In this document: positions 12,301 to 23,380 of the stretch, in pieces
How the letters are laid out: each line of letters starts with the position of its first letter
How positions within the stretch are numbered: position 1 is the first letter of the stretch
Program-made: the position numbers and the translations under genes
Source: Odontocerum albicorne
Taxonomy: Eukaryota > Arthropoda > Insecta > Trichoptera > Odontoceridae
Reading direction: 5' to 3'
Length of the DNA: 64,000 nucleotides
Assembly: GCA_949825065.1 (NCBI GenBank)
Contig: OX463845.1
Span: 27,708,615-27,772,614, forward strand
Notes under the pieces: generated by a model
The model's database searches: none
Told to the model about the DNA's origin: nothing
What the model saw: the letters and a program-made list of their open reading frames with translations, nothing else

Positions 12301-15300
12301 ATACTCTCACCATCAAAATTATTTTATTCACATAAAATTACAATATAATTACGAAATTTTGAATAGAACTATCTATATCTTTATTATGCAAAATATGGGT
12401 TGCCCTATTTTTTACTCACACAAAATTACTACATTCTAGGTAAACATAGAAAAAAATACTCTTTCACCATCAAAATTATTTTATTCACATAAAATTACAA
12501 TATAATTACAAAATTTTCAATAGATCTTATAAGAATCTTATAAGATCTTATAAGAATCTTATAATAGATAACGCGCAGTTTCCACCTCATTTGGCGACCG
12601 TTTTTACAAGTTTCCCGCATACCACCGCTTGGCAAACCAAAACGAGTAAACTCGTCTCCCGCTCTCTACCATAAGACGGGATAGAACGAGTTTTATCGTT
12701 TCCCGCATACAATGTGTTAATATTGACATAGATCAAATGTGTACATTTCTTTTCATTTGAAATTAACTTTTTTTTATTGGGTTACACCAAATAGTCCAGG
12801 CGGACAAGAGTAATATAATTGATTAAATGAAAAAGTAATTTGATAAGTGTAAGGATCATAAGCTAGTAGTTTTGGCTACTAAATTGAGTACTTACCCACA
12901 TATGCATACATGTATGTACAATTCACATATATTTGGTAAGAAAACTGCAAAAAAAACTTGCTAAGGAAAAGTAAACTACAATGTATCTGCAGATCTTCCC
13001 ACTTGTGATATAAACAAATAAGACAAATATTATTTAAAAAGGTTTTTGTTACATTAATAAAAAAGTTTTAACCATATTTCAATTTCTGTTTATTGGAAGA
13101 ACTGAGATTTGGGCACAACTACATAGAATGATACTGTCACCTTCAAAATAAGTCTGAAGGCAATGAACTGGTTAATCGTTAATACCTGATTGTTGGATTA
13201 TATTTTTTATTACATTTTTTCAGTGATATGTTTTTTCATAAATTATCATTTATCCTAGTGGTTTCCTTTATTTCCCAGGCTCATTTGGCAGCAGCAGTAG
13301 TGTGTCCAAGTGATGAAGACTCTCGGACATTCACAATCAATTGTGCTTCTGGTGATATGCTGAAACTTAGAGCGGTAGATGCTCGGGCCAGACAAGAATG
13401 GGTCGATGGATTGAGAGCTATCGCTGAATCACATACCAAAGTAACTATATGCTAAATTTTTGAGATACAGCAAAACCCCTAAATTTAATTTTTAATGAAT
13501 TCACTCTTTATAGTACATTGTTGAACACTACATTCCACTTAAAGCCGAATGTGTTGTTATCATGTATCGGAAGATCAACAAAAGTTTCTTTGTAGTTCAT
13601 CTACCTCCATCCCTTGTTAAGTTTTCTTACCAAATATGTTTTCCTACACATATAGGTATGCAGATGAGGGGTAATTACTAATCTAATGGTCGCAATCACC
13701 GCTTTCATATCCTTACATTCAACTTGTTTTTATTGTAATATATCAATAATAGTGGGCTCGAATCTCGAGTTAATGCTCCCTTGAAGAGAGTCTGCTGTCG
13801 AAACGGCGCTATATAAATTGTTATATTATTATTATGATGATGAGTGAAATTGTTTTCCAAATATTTTGATATTGCTAGTAGTGATGGGGACAATTTAGAA
13901 AGGCTTGTGGTTATTGAAAGAGTGGTAACACTACATACAAGAGAAATATTCTCTAATGTGCCAAGAGAGAGACTCAACAAAATGATCCTTAAGTATTATT
14001 CTCTGACACAGAGTATAGAGATGGATTGAGAGGAATTAAGATGACTGGAAAGAATAAATCAATCTTTACTTGATGCGATTATATGAACTCAATCAAATCT
14101 TGTTTAATTTCATAAGGAAGTCGCAATTGTTTGAAAATTAAAAGGAATTTTACTTTTGCAAGCAATATATTACTTGTTGAAATTCAAGTTTAATATTTCA
14201 GGCCATAGGAGTGCAGTGTCCACCTTTACCAATAAGAGAACATTTAGCTGTCCAAGTAGCTATGTCATCAGTACGCCAACAATTACAACAAACTGAATTA
14301 AGGTAAAACAAAAGTTTGGTCATATTGTATCTAGTTGTTTCTTTTTGTTTTACTATGGGAGGGACTAAGTTTTGTCCTGCATTGTGATTAGTGATGATAT
14401 AGATTGTTAGGTCATAAAAATTGTGCAGTGGCATCACTAAGGTTCATAAAAGGGCAAAAAATACAATAATATAAAATAAGCTTATGTCAAACTGGATTGA
14501 ATGGTTGTTCGAATTCTTTGTTATCAATGCTAATACAATAGTATAGAATTTGAAAACCATATTATAAAAATGTGTCAATTGTCATTAGTGGAATACCAAA
14601 GTAATATGTATAGTTATAATTCTAAAAGATAACATTGAATTAAAATTTGTTTTACAGTGATGCAGCACTGGCTCGAGCAATAGAATCAGCGCCTTCTCCA
14701 TTTTCCCACACTGATCCTGATCTTCTGCTATTGAAGGTAACTTTAAAATATTTTGTACTTTTTACACTCTGAAACATGTTAATCTCTTTTTGTTGGTAAT
14801 CTTCTATATAAATAAAAATGTAAATGTTCGTATATTAAAAATCTCTTATCTCCAAAAGTTCTTCACCGATCGCTTTGAAATTTTGACAAAAGGTTGCATT
14901 CGTATACGAAAATGTTTATATATTTTTATTTATATACAGGTGTATATAAAAAAGTTTATAAATCGGACAAAATAACGTTTGCGCCTCCTGTAGCAACAGA
15001 CGAACTAAACTTGACAGTTATGTCACATTGCATTTTCGACGTTTCGGAATTAATATTAAATAATTAAATATCTATATAAATAAAAATCTAAATGTTCGTT
15101 AATTAAAAATGTCCAATCTCCGAAAGTTATTCACATTGCTTTGAAATTTTGACAGTTCCGTTTTGATTTTGAATATTATATATTTAATAATAAATATTTA
15201 AATAATAAATTTTTTAGTATAGCGCCATCTGCGCTAATTTATCCGCCATTTTCATTTCGTAATGTGCGTAGTTGACATGTACCTCTAAGAATATCTGTTT

Positions 15301-18300
15301 CACTTAGTTTTTTTAACTTATTTTTTTATTTTTCTGTTCAATTAGCGGTGATATTGAATTGTGTTGATTGATTTTCGTTTGAATTCAAATCGTATCGTGA
15401 ATTGACCTCTTGGAGTGACGCGATCATTTGCTTCAGAGAGACAATGTGATGTTGGTATGTACATTTTTGACAAACGTAATATTTAATTTAAACGAACTGC
15501 CAAATTTTTGCTAATTTGTAACAAGATGTATTAATTTGTCATTATTGTTAGTTTTTTGTAATGTATTTACCTAAATAACTTGCTATTTATAAGAATCGAT
15601 ATTTATTGTTCATTAACCCTTTCCGGTCCTATGTCGAATGTCATTCGACATCGACTTAATTCCAGTGAGTCCTAAGTCGAATGTCATTCGACATTTTTTT
15701 CTTGTGAACATAAATAAAGTTTTATTAAAAACAACCTTGTGAACATAAATATAGTTTTATTAAAAACAACCTGGATGTATTGTTTTACCCTGTAATTCTG
15801 TAAATCTTTTGTGGACCTGATGGAACATTTTTTTTTTTTTTGTGGACCGGAAAGGGTTAATGACGCGTCCAAACATGTCAAATCCAAATTAAATTTGTGC
15901 GTAGTTTGCAATGTCTTTCCTTAACATTTAATTAATCCCAATACTCTCTCTCTTTGCTTAACATTTAATTAGTTGCAATTATCTCTGTATTTCCTTAACA
16001 ATACTCCTATTTGACAAATATTTCCTTAACAATACTCCTATTTGACAAATGCGTGTCCAGCTGCAAAACGATCGATCAGCTGAGATATTCTCACATCAAT
16101 TGCTGGAAATTGGGAACGGAAAGGTGCAGGTTGATTTAACCTCAGGACGAATTTCATTGTCTCATAACTTAATGTTTCACAATTTCACTCATTTTTAATG
16201 TTTCACAATTTTATATATTTATAGTCGAGGAAGCAGCAGAACGACGTGTAGCCAGACTTGAGGATGCACGGGGATCGCGTTCTGCAGCTTCAGAACTGGT
16301 TCGTTCTCAACAGAATATACGCGACAGGCTGATATAGTGGCTGAAAGAGGTCAGTAGGAATATCAAAAGTATCTTTTTTATATAGAATTTAATTTTATCT
16401 CTATGTTTATATTTCAAAATCTATCAAATCATATGTAGAAATGGAGATTTTTTAATTAGTTTCATATTCATCCGTTTGAATTAGACCAAGCTTCGCTCTG
16501 AATACGTTCATTTGCGAGATGCAGTTGTACATGACGGTAATACAACTAACGTTGGAAGACAACGATTTGGCCATCTTCATATACAGGCAGTCCACGTCAT
16601 ATGCATGAGTACGCTCAAGATGCAATTGCGTATGTTCGTCACTACGGGTGTCCAGATCTATTCACTACATTCACATGCAATCCAGCTTGGGACGATATAC
16701 AACAGCTCATGGTAAAACATGAAGTGTTTGGGTCTGTGCGCTGCTGCATGTACTCAGTGGAATGGCAAAAGAGAGGATTGCCACATGCACATATACTAAT
16801 CTGGCTCTATAACAAAATCACTTCAAACGAAATCGACAATGTAATATGCGCTGAAATACCCGATGCCGACGTCGATAAGGATTTGCATGAAGTTGTGACG
16901 AAAAATATGATACATGGACCTTGCGGTACACTGAATCCAAATTCACCATGCATGATAGACGGAAAATGCTCCAAGCGATATCCTCGAGCATTAGTATCCA
17001 ACACAGTGACAGGAAACGATGGATATCCTTTATACAGAAGAAGATCAACAGAAGATGGCGGTAAATTAGCAACCATACAAATGCGAAATGGTGACACCGA
17101 AGTAGAAAACCGTTGGGTTGTTCCATATTCGCCTTTGCTATCAAAAACATACAAAGCGCACATAAAAGTGGAATACTGTAACTCTGTTAAATCGATCAAA
17201 TACATTTGTAAGTACGTGAATAAAGGCAGCGACATGGCAGTTTTTGGAGTGCAACCAGAAAGAAGTGATAGGAATGCAGTCATACATATCGATGAAATCG
17301 CACAGTATCAATGAATACAGCAATGAAGCTGTATGGCGAATTCTTTCATTTCCCATAGATGAACGAAGTCCAGCTGTTGTTCACTTAGCAGTACATCTAG
17401 AAAATGGACAACACGTTTATTTCACAGCTGCAAATGTGCAACAAATAGCCCTGAATCCACCGGCTACAACGTTAACTGCTTTCTTCACGTTATGTCAAAA
17501 TAACGCGTTTGCGAAAACACTGCTGCATCACTAATTGTGATGTCAAAAGAAGAATTGATTGAAAAAGTATTTCCCTATATTCAAATCAATTATAAGAATC
17601 ACGATTGGCTGAGTGAACGAGCTATTCTTGCCGCCAAGAACAAAGACGTCTACGAACTTAACAATATTATTCAGTTCCTTTTTTAATGTTTCACAATTTT
17701 ATATGTTTTTGCTATAACTTTCTTTGTTCTTTTTCAGTGCAATCGATCTGTTTTAGTTCATCAAAATGTCGAGGAAGCAGCAGAACGACGTGTAGCCAGA
17801 CTTGAGGATGCACGGGGATCGCGTTCTGCAGCTTCAGAACTGGTTCGTTCTCAACAGAATATACGCGACAGGCTGATATAGTGGCTGAAAGAGGTCAGTA
17901 GGAATATCAAAAGTATCTTTTTTATATAGAATTTAATTTTATCTCTATGTTTATATTTCAAAATCTATCAAATCGTATGTAGAAATGGAGATTTTTTTAA
18001 TTAGTTCCAATTATCTATTTGTCTTCCCTTAACATTTAATTAGTTACAATTATCTCTCTGTCTTCCCTTAACATTTAATTAGTTACAATTATCTCTGTCT
18101 TCCTTTAACATTTAATTAGTTACTTTTATGTTTCGCAATTTTATATGTTGCCTGAAATACTCTACTTTGTGGCGACACGTAAAGACGTTGAAATTAACTA
18201 CAAATATGCGTGTCCAGCTGCAAAACGATCGATCAGCTGAGATATTCTCACATCACTTGCTGGAAATTGGGAACGGAAAGGTACCGGTTGATATAACTTC

Positions 18301-21300
18301 AGGACGAATTTCATTGTCTCATAACTTCTGCAGTTTAGTGATGTCAAAAGATGAATTGGTTGAAAAAGTATTTCCCAATATTCAAATCAGTTATAAGAAT
18401 CACGATTGGCTGAGTGAACGAGCTATTCTTGCCGCCAAGAACAACGTCTACGAACTTAACAATATTATTCAGTTCCTTTTTTAATGTTTCGCAATTTTAT
18501 ATGTTTTTGTTATAACTTTCTTTCTTCTTTTTCAGTGCAATCGATCTTTCGTTTGAATTCAAATCATATCGTGAATTGACCTCTTGGAGTGACGCGATCA
18601 TTTGCGAGCACGGCGATGAACGCGACAGACTGAGTGGCTGAAAGACATCAAAAATATTGTATACCCACACATGCATTGTGAAATTAAACATATTAGAAAC
18701 GTGTGCTTTCTCCTTTCTTTCTTTTCCATTTAACCAGACTGAGCCACAGCAATGCGTGGCCGGGTACAGCTAGTATGTAAATAAAAGATTTGTACTTCTT
18801 AAGATATGAAATTTATGCATTACAAAAAAGATCAAATCGATATGTATTGCTGTATACGGAATCCTCAGTGTCCTCGAGCACATTTCTGTTAGCTCCCAAT
18901 GCTTATGTCTCTTCTTCACACAAGAATTCTGACTGGTCCACCCCCACGAATTAAAAACATCTTATAATGCCCACTTGGATACCCTTTCCGCAGGTAAATT
19001 GTTTACGACTTAGAATAAAAGCCATCATACTCTCTTTAACAATAGATTGTACATTTTAAACAATTAGTTTTACTTAAAGCTTTCTCTTTGAAGATTGACC
19101 AAATTGTAACTTTTAGATAGAATGTGGAAGTATAAGGTGTTAACATAAGCTGTGTCCGGTTTTTTCCAAATTTAAAAATCAGCACCAAAAGTAAAACAAA
19201 ATGGTAAAGGTCATTCGAAAGATAATTTTTTGCTCTACAAGATATTGTGTTTGCTTTTACGTTACATACATTATTTTATTTGATTACAAGCCTTCAAAAT
19301 GGAATGTCAAGTAGATGAAAGTGAGCATTTTCGACAACACCTTCTGTTCGCGTTCAATCGAGGGAATAAAGCTGCCAAAGCTGCTCGCAATATTTGCGAA
19401 ATGTACGGTGAAGATGCTATGAATGAAAGGACAGCTTGTCGATGGTTTTTGCGTTTCAAAGACGGTAATTTCGACCTGAAAGACATGGAGCGTTCCTGAC
19501 GACCTGTGGATGAGGACCGCTTAAACCATATTATTCATGAAGACCCCCTTCAAACCACCGTAGAATTGGCTGAGCAGATAAATTATAGTCACATGACTGT
19601 ATACCGCCATCTTAAATCAATGGGAAAAGTCCACAAGTTCGGCGCTTGGGTTCCACATGTTTTGAGTGAAAACAACAAAAATCAACGTTCGACAATTTTT
19701 GCTGGTTTGCTCGCGTGTTATCGAGCTACGCATGGCCACAAGCAAAGGTTTATTTACCGCATCATTACTGGTGATGAAAAATGGTGCCTTTATGTGAATA
19801 TGAAGAAACGGAAAGAATGGGTGAGTTATGGTCAACAAGCAACACCCAGAGCGAAACAAGGTTTGCATCCGCGCAAGACGATGATTTGCATCTGGTGGGA
19901 TTGGCAAGGCTTCATCCACTACGAGATACTTGAACGCAATCAGACAGTCAACACGGAGCTATACATTCTGCAAATGCAGCGGCTCAACACTGCAATTCAA
20001 CAAAAAAGGCCAGATCGGCAATATGGCGTTATTCTGCAACACGATAACACCCGCCCTCATATCACCAACATTATGAAAAATGCCATTCAAAGGCTTGGTT
20101 GGGAAGTCCTGCCGCACCCTCCATATTCTCCAGACCTCACGCCGTCGGATTTCCACCTTTTCCAGTCGCTTTTTGAACAATGTGCGTGGCGTTTCCTTCA
20201 ATAATGACGTCGAATTGCGGACATAGTTGGACGAATTCCTCAAGTCAAGACCAGATGGTTTTTATCGCACAGGTATTGAAAAACTTGTAGAACGTTGGCA
20301 AGAAGTTGTAAATAATGAAGAATACATTATTGACTAATTTGTTGTAGAATAATGAAGGAGAACACATTATTGACTAATTTATTGTAATTTTTTTTTGTGT
20401 CCTCTTGTTCTCATTTGCAAAAAAACCGACACAAATTATGTTAACACCCAATATATTAACCGAGAGTCCTAAAAATTGGTCGACGATTCTGTGCTATATC
20501 GGGGGCGGGATAATCCTTTGTCTGCCGGCTTCCCTTATCTCAGACGATGGGACAATACCATATGCCTCAGTGATTTGAAAAATCCCAACTATGGTCCGAA
20601 GATTTTTACAATAGGGCCACAAATCACCCATTCTTGTGGCAGCAACAACTACTACATCTTTGTTTTCACTATGGATCAATTTCTCAGTGACATATGATAG
20701 GTCAATTTTTTCCAAAGCTATTATAACAACAACTCTGTGGCCTAGTTGGTAAGACACCTCTCTTCAAACCCAGGGGTGGATTCGGTTCCCTTTGGCATCC
20801 AAGTTTTTTTAACATGGGTGCAGTCTGATTATTTTGGCTGGTTGGAAAGGATTTTCATATGACAATAAACCTGCTAGGTTGTACTGTATACAACAAAAGT
20901 ATAATACAATATAAAATATTTTTTTACTTTAAATTTCTCACTCGATTATGTTATCAAACACAGCATTTTCAAACCACAAATAATTAATTAGCAGCACCCC
21001 AGTTTGTCTCTTTGCTAGTTACCTATATATGTTTCACTAAATATCAAATTTTTTACGTTTTACTCAAATAGAAAATGTTTTTTTACAACTACAAATTATT
21101 AAAATACAATGTCAAACAATTTGTTTTATGCACTATTAAGTACAAAAAGAATGTTTACTTTATATACCAAAAGTATCATAAATTGAAAACATTTAATTTC
21201 CTTGCAAAAAAACATGTTTCTAGTACAATTGTAGTCCTGTGTAAACAGTGTAACATATCTTTTCATCTCCATATTGCTCTTAATCATTATTGATGTTGGT

Positions 21301-22197
21301 GTTTCATACAGAAAAATCATGTTCCCATAGCAGTGATCCCAGGTTAGAAGACAGTTCTCTTACCAACTAAGCTGTGGAAGTCTTAAGAGTGCAGTTACAG
21401 TGGAGGAATTTAGTTGCAAGGCTCAAAAATTTTATTAAAAATTACTAAGAAACATTACTTTTAGCAAATTCAATGAATTTCATAATTAACTCAAAATTTT
21501 GAAAGAGATCAATTTTACTAACCCCTAAAAAGGTTATGCTCCTGTTATTTTTTCATATCTTTCTCTCAGCTTAGGAATTTGTTTTAGAAGTTCTAAGTTG
21601 GTTAAGCTCCACACTTTTTTTTTTTTTTTAGTAGGGCACTCACAACTCAGTCCAAAAAAAAAAAAAGCTCCACACTTTCGACTGATACTGCGGAGAGTTG
21701 CTGCCTTCTTGTCAGGCAGATATTGACATTAAGTAGGTTATTTAATTGGATCCAACCATGTGCTTTCTATCATGGTCCATTGAAGGTATTATGAAAAGGT
21801 TGACTGACTTTGTTACACAGCACTTGATTTGAAATATGTGAACCTTTGTACTTAATTTACTTGTAAGTTTAAAACAGATATTAAAAAAATACTTGTCAGT
21901 TTAAGAATGAGTTATTCATTCGTTAGCAAATTCATCCATTAGAACATATTTCATGCCAGATATTTTGAGGAATTGTGTTTGATACTAAAAGTTATAGAAC
22001 ATATAATTATTTGTTCAAACTTCACATCATTTGAAAATGAATATTTGTTTTATTAAACAACTTTATTATATCCAATATTTAAAAATATGCTATTTTGAAA
22101 TAATTGTTTTTTCTTTGTGAAGGCAACATCAGCGGCCAGTATGCAGTGCTTGCTGCAATGCTTGGGCATCCTCCATCGCCAACAGCAAATAGGATCA
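9336..22197 (+). CDS. Oxysterol-binding protein-related (ORP10/11-like), N-terminal exons
   Basis: Five coding exons with matching phases: 9336-9536, 13279-13440, 14202-14302, 14658-14736 and 22123-22197. The last may instead run to TGA 22240-22242 if the GTAAAC donor is unused. Exons 1-2 encode a PH domain, from [20 protein letters not shown] to the C-terminal helix [15 protein letters not shown] with its invariant Trp. Exons 3-5 give the helical linker, for example [10 protein letters not shown] and [18 protein letters not shown]. The order and text match vertebrate OSBPL10/11. ORP proteins bind phosphoinositides through the PH domain and exchange lipids at membrane contact sites through a C-terminal ORD. 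The ORD exons were not found before the next gene at 23381. They may lie in very distant exons, or the gene may be truncated. Introns carry a mariner, two piggyBac MITEs, a Helitron, another mariner and SINE-like pieces. Confidence 0.85.
9611..10895 (+). mobile_element. Mariner element, mauritiana/Mos1-like
   Basis: Bounded by TA (9609-9610 and 10896-10897) and inverted ends CAGATCTGTAAATATGAAA / CAGGTCTGTAAATATGAAA. Length 1285 bp, normal for mariner. It lies in ORP intron 1. A shorter relative with the same ends is at 55857-56748. Confidence 0.9.
9781..10793 (+). pseudogene. Mos1-like mariner transposase, broken
   Basis: Translation from ATG 9781 starts [18 protein letters not shown]. The DNA-binding half contains [20 protein letters not shown] and [10 protein letters not shown]. 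Catalytic motifs are [10 protein letters not shown] (first Asp), [10 protein letters not shown] (second) and [13 protein letters not shown] (third), giving the DD34D spacing. A TGA at 10063-10065 and a TGA plus one-base shift at 10312-10316 inactivate it. The C-terminal end is also frameshifted near 10715. The sequence closely resembles the Mos1 lineage, so the insertion is moderately young although dead. Confidence 0.9.
11294..11927. mobile_element. piggyBac-like MITE
   Basis: TTAA at 11290-11293 and a mutated TTGA at 11928-11931 flank ends CCTTTCCCTTCCTGTG and, inverted, CCCTTCCTTCCCTGTG. There is no coding capacity. TTAA targeting and C-rich termini are piggyBac hallmarks. Confidence 0.65.
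12058..12716. mobile_element. piggyBac-like MITE with internal duplication
   Basis: TTAA at 12054-12057 and 12717-12720 flanks inverted ends CACATTGTTTGCGGG / CACATTGTATGCGGG. It is non-coding. A further subterminal GTTTCCCGCATAC lies near 12609. A related solo end is at about 2374. Confidence 0.7.
12206..12517 (+). repeat. Two tandem 155-bp units inside the MITE
   Basis: The unit starting GAATAGAACTATCTATATC at 12206 repeats at 12361 with only a few changes (a TT insertion, a T-to-C). A short palindromic run of AAGAATCTTATAAGATCTT type follows at 12524-12570. Confidence 0.85.
13688..13830 (+). repeat. tRNA-derived SINE-like sequence
   Basis: An A-box-like TAATGGTCGCAATCACCG and a strong B-box-like GGGCTCGAATCTCGA are followed by a GC-richer body (CTGTCGAAACGGCGC) and a TTATTATTATTA microsatellite tail. 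This layout is typical of a SINE. It lies in ORP intron 2. Confidence 0.45.
15617..15856. mobile_element. piggyBac-like MITE nested in the Helitron
   Basis: Perfect TTAA at both sides (15613-15616, 15857-15860) and perfect 13-bp ends CCCTTTCCGGTCC. It holds two copies of the palindrome GTCGAATGTCATTCGAC and a duplicated CTTGTGAACATAAATA..GTTTTATT block. No coding capacity. Confidence 0.75.
16224..18005 (+). repeat. Direct repeat pair inside the Helitron (235 bp)
   Basis: Bases 16224-16455 and 17768-18005 are almost identical and encode [18 protein letters not shown], part of the Helitron N-terminal region. Two more pairs exist: 15375-15432 with 18546-18604, and helicase pieces 16051-16165 and 17537-17690 with 18208-18500. 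They document internal duplication of the element. Confidence 0.85.
16581..17532 (+). pseudogene. Helitron Rep (HUH nuclease) fragment
   Basis: From about 16581, translation gives the Helitron replication-initiator core: [27 protein letters not shown], the metal-binding HUH motif [12 protein letters not shown] (16772-16807), [12 protein letters not shown] and the two-tyrosine motif [12 protein letters not shown] (about 17200-17235). A frameshift near 17305 moves the continuation ([17 protein letters not shown] ... [13 protein letters not shown]) to another frame, ending at a stop near 17532. The N-terminal region and most of the Pif1 helicase are missing, so it cannot be functional as it stands. 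Confidence 0.85.
18208..18484 (+). pseudogene. Helitron Pif1-helicase C-terminal fragment
   Basis: Translation includes [30 protein letters not shown] and [20 protein letters not shown], matching the late motifs of Helitron Pif1-type helicases. Only this segment remains. Partial second copies of its two halves occur at 16051 and 17537. Confidence 0.75.
19135..20451 (+). mobile_element. Mariner element in ORP intron 4
   Basis: TA duplications at 19133-19134 and 20452-20453, with ends GGTGTTAACATAAGCTGTGT / GGTGTTAACATAATTTGTGT. Length 1317 bp. It is a different lineage from the other mariners in the window. Confidence 0.85.
19299..20336 (+). pseudogene. Mariner transposase, broken
   Basis: It starts [23 protein letters not shown] follows ...DLKDMERS at 19497-19499. 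The rest is open to about 20202, with [27 protein letters not shown] (first Asp), [10 protein letters not shown] (second) and [13 protein letters not shown] (third). A frameshift near 20200 displaces the C-terminal part, and further stops follow. DD34D spacing is preserved. Confidence 0.85.
20733..20800 (+). repeat. tRNA-derived SINE-like fragment
   Basis: GTGGCCTAGTTGGTAAGACA (A box) and GTGGATTCGGTTCCC (B-box-like) are spaced as in a tRNA, with an anticodon-loop-like CTCTTCAAACCCAGG between. It could be a tRNA pseudogene or a SINE head. Confidence 0.45.
21333..21385 (-). repeat. tRNA-derived SINE-like fragment
   Basis: On the minus strand it reads AGCTTAGTTGGTAAGAGAAC then TCTTCTAACCTGGGATCACT. 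It is clearly related to the 20733 fragment (same A-box and anticodon-arm text) but has a decayed B box. Confidence 0.45.
21604..21678. repeat. Micro-insertion with 14-bp target duplication and poly(A)
   Basis: AAGCTCCACACTTT occurs at 21604-21617 and again at 21665-21678. Between the copies lie a poly(T) run, AGTAGGGCACTCACAACTCA, and a poly(A) run. The pattern fits LINE-type target-primed reverse transcription of a very short template. Confidence 0.6.
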
Positions 22198-22242
22198 GTA
22201 AACATTTCTCACGGCGATGTAGATACGGATTCGGTATTTTGA

Positions 22243-23380
22243 ACAAAGCTTTCAGCAGGGTGTGTTCACTGTCTACTTAAATGTATTATGTGTAATAGAC
22301 CCTGTAGAATTTAGAGTCCACCTTATCATTTATTCACAATAGTTTTCGTGTTCTAGCATAATTATTAACAATTATTTCCGAATATTTTCTGATAGAACCT
22401 CATTTTGAAAGGAACTATGTTGTGAGATGATAAGCGTGGTACTAAGATACAAAAAACATTCCAAAAATATAAAAGAAATTATCAAATGTCACGAAATGTA
22501 TGGGTTAAATTTTGCGTAAAATAAAATTAGCACAGCTAGAAATTTGATGAGATAAAATAACTACAACCAAGACCCACAAACTAAACAAAATATGAGGTAT
22601 TTGTTAAATTTCAAATATTTCACAAATTATTCAAACATATCATGAAAATATTTTACTAATAAGGAATTAATCCTTCTGTAATTGGAAATATTTGAGAAAA
22701 ATAAAAAAGAAAGAGAATCAGAAATGTAGGTAAGATCGATTGTCTTTTGTTACTTTCTTAAAAAGTAAAAAATTTAACCCTCGATAAAAAATATTAAGTC
22801 TTAGTATACTTTTAAGATTATTTTGAAATGGTGCAAATTCAAATATTTGATGATATCCATTGTATACAAATTCATTCAATTTAAATAGCATTTTAGTATT
22901 ACGATCTCCATTACATTTAACATCTTAAAACAATGTTAAAAAGACCAAACTTCTCGTAAATTCCAAGTAGTTTTACCTTATTTATATAATATTCTTCCTT
23001 AGTATGTACCTTCAACATTTTCACTCTAACGAGTTTGTTGTATTTCATAAAAAAAAAAAAAAAAGAAAAATAAATATATAAAAAATATATATACAAATGT
23101 GCAAAGTTCTACTTGGACCAGGTGCAATGTCAAGAGAACTTAATATTTGTGAAGTATTTTATTATTGTACATTCATTATAAATACATGACTTCTTACAAT
23201 GTAATCAAAAAATGTCAAAACTTTTTTGCTAAATAAATAAGATTTATTTAGTTTATCTGCAGTCTGTGATTTCTCCTTTTGTACCGTTTTCTCCTGTTTT
23301 GTTGATTAAAAGCAACAATACTCACAAATATTTTTTTTCATAATTATCACTTTTACTTTTTCGCATAAAATACTTGGTAT
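22243..23380. other. Non-coding region between ORP and snf
   Basis: No exon of the ORP lipid-binding domain or any other gene was seen. The right part (about 23030-23380) is probably the 3' UTR or flank of snf and holds an A-rich run and ATATAT repeats. Confidence 0.4.

Larger units (their letters stand above)
14800..18773 (+). mobile_element. Helitron-derived block with shuffled duplications
   Basis: The left end matches insect Helitron 5' termini: TCTTCTATATAAATAAAAATG. A second similar start lies at about 15070. The right end carries the classic GCGTGGCCGGGTACAGCTAG with CTAG at 18770-18773 followed by T. Between them are Rep and helicase fragments, several near-identical direct repeats and one nested piggyBac MITE. 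Helitrons move by rolling-circle replication. The repeated pieces show that this copy is a chimera of several partial copies, or was rearranged during replication. It sits in ORP intron 4. Confidence 0.8.

Noticed and set aside
16807..17283. Minus-strand frames opposite the Helitron Rep region
   Set aside because: The plus strand carries recognisable HUH and two-tyrosine motifs; the minus frames are shadows without homology.
20733..21385. Possible functional tRNA genes
   Set aside because: A and B boxes are visible but acceptor and T arms do not pair well and there is no proper 3' end; treated as SINE or tRNA-derived fragments.
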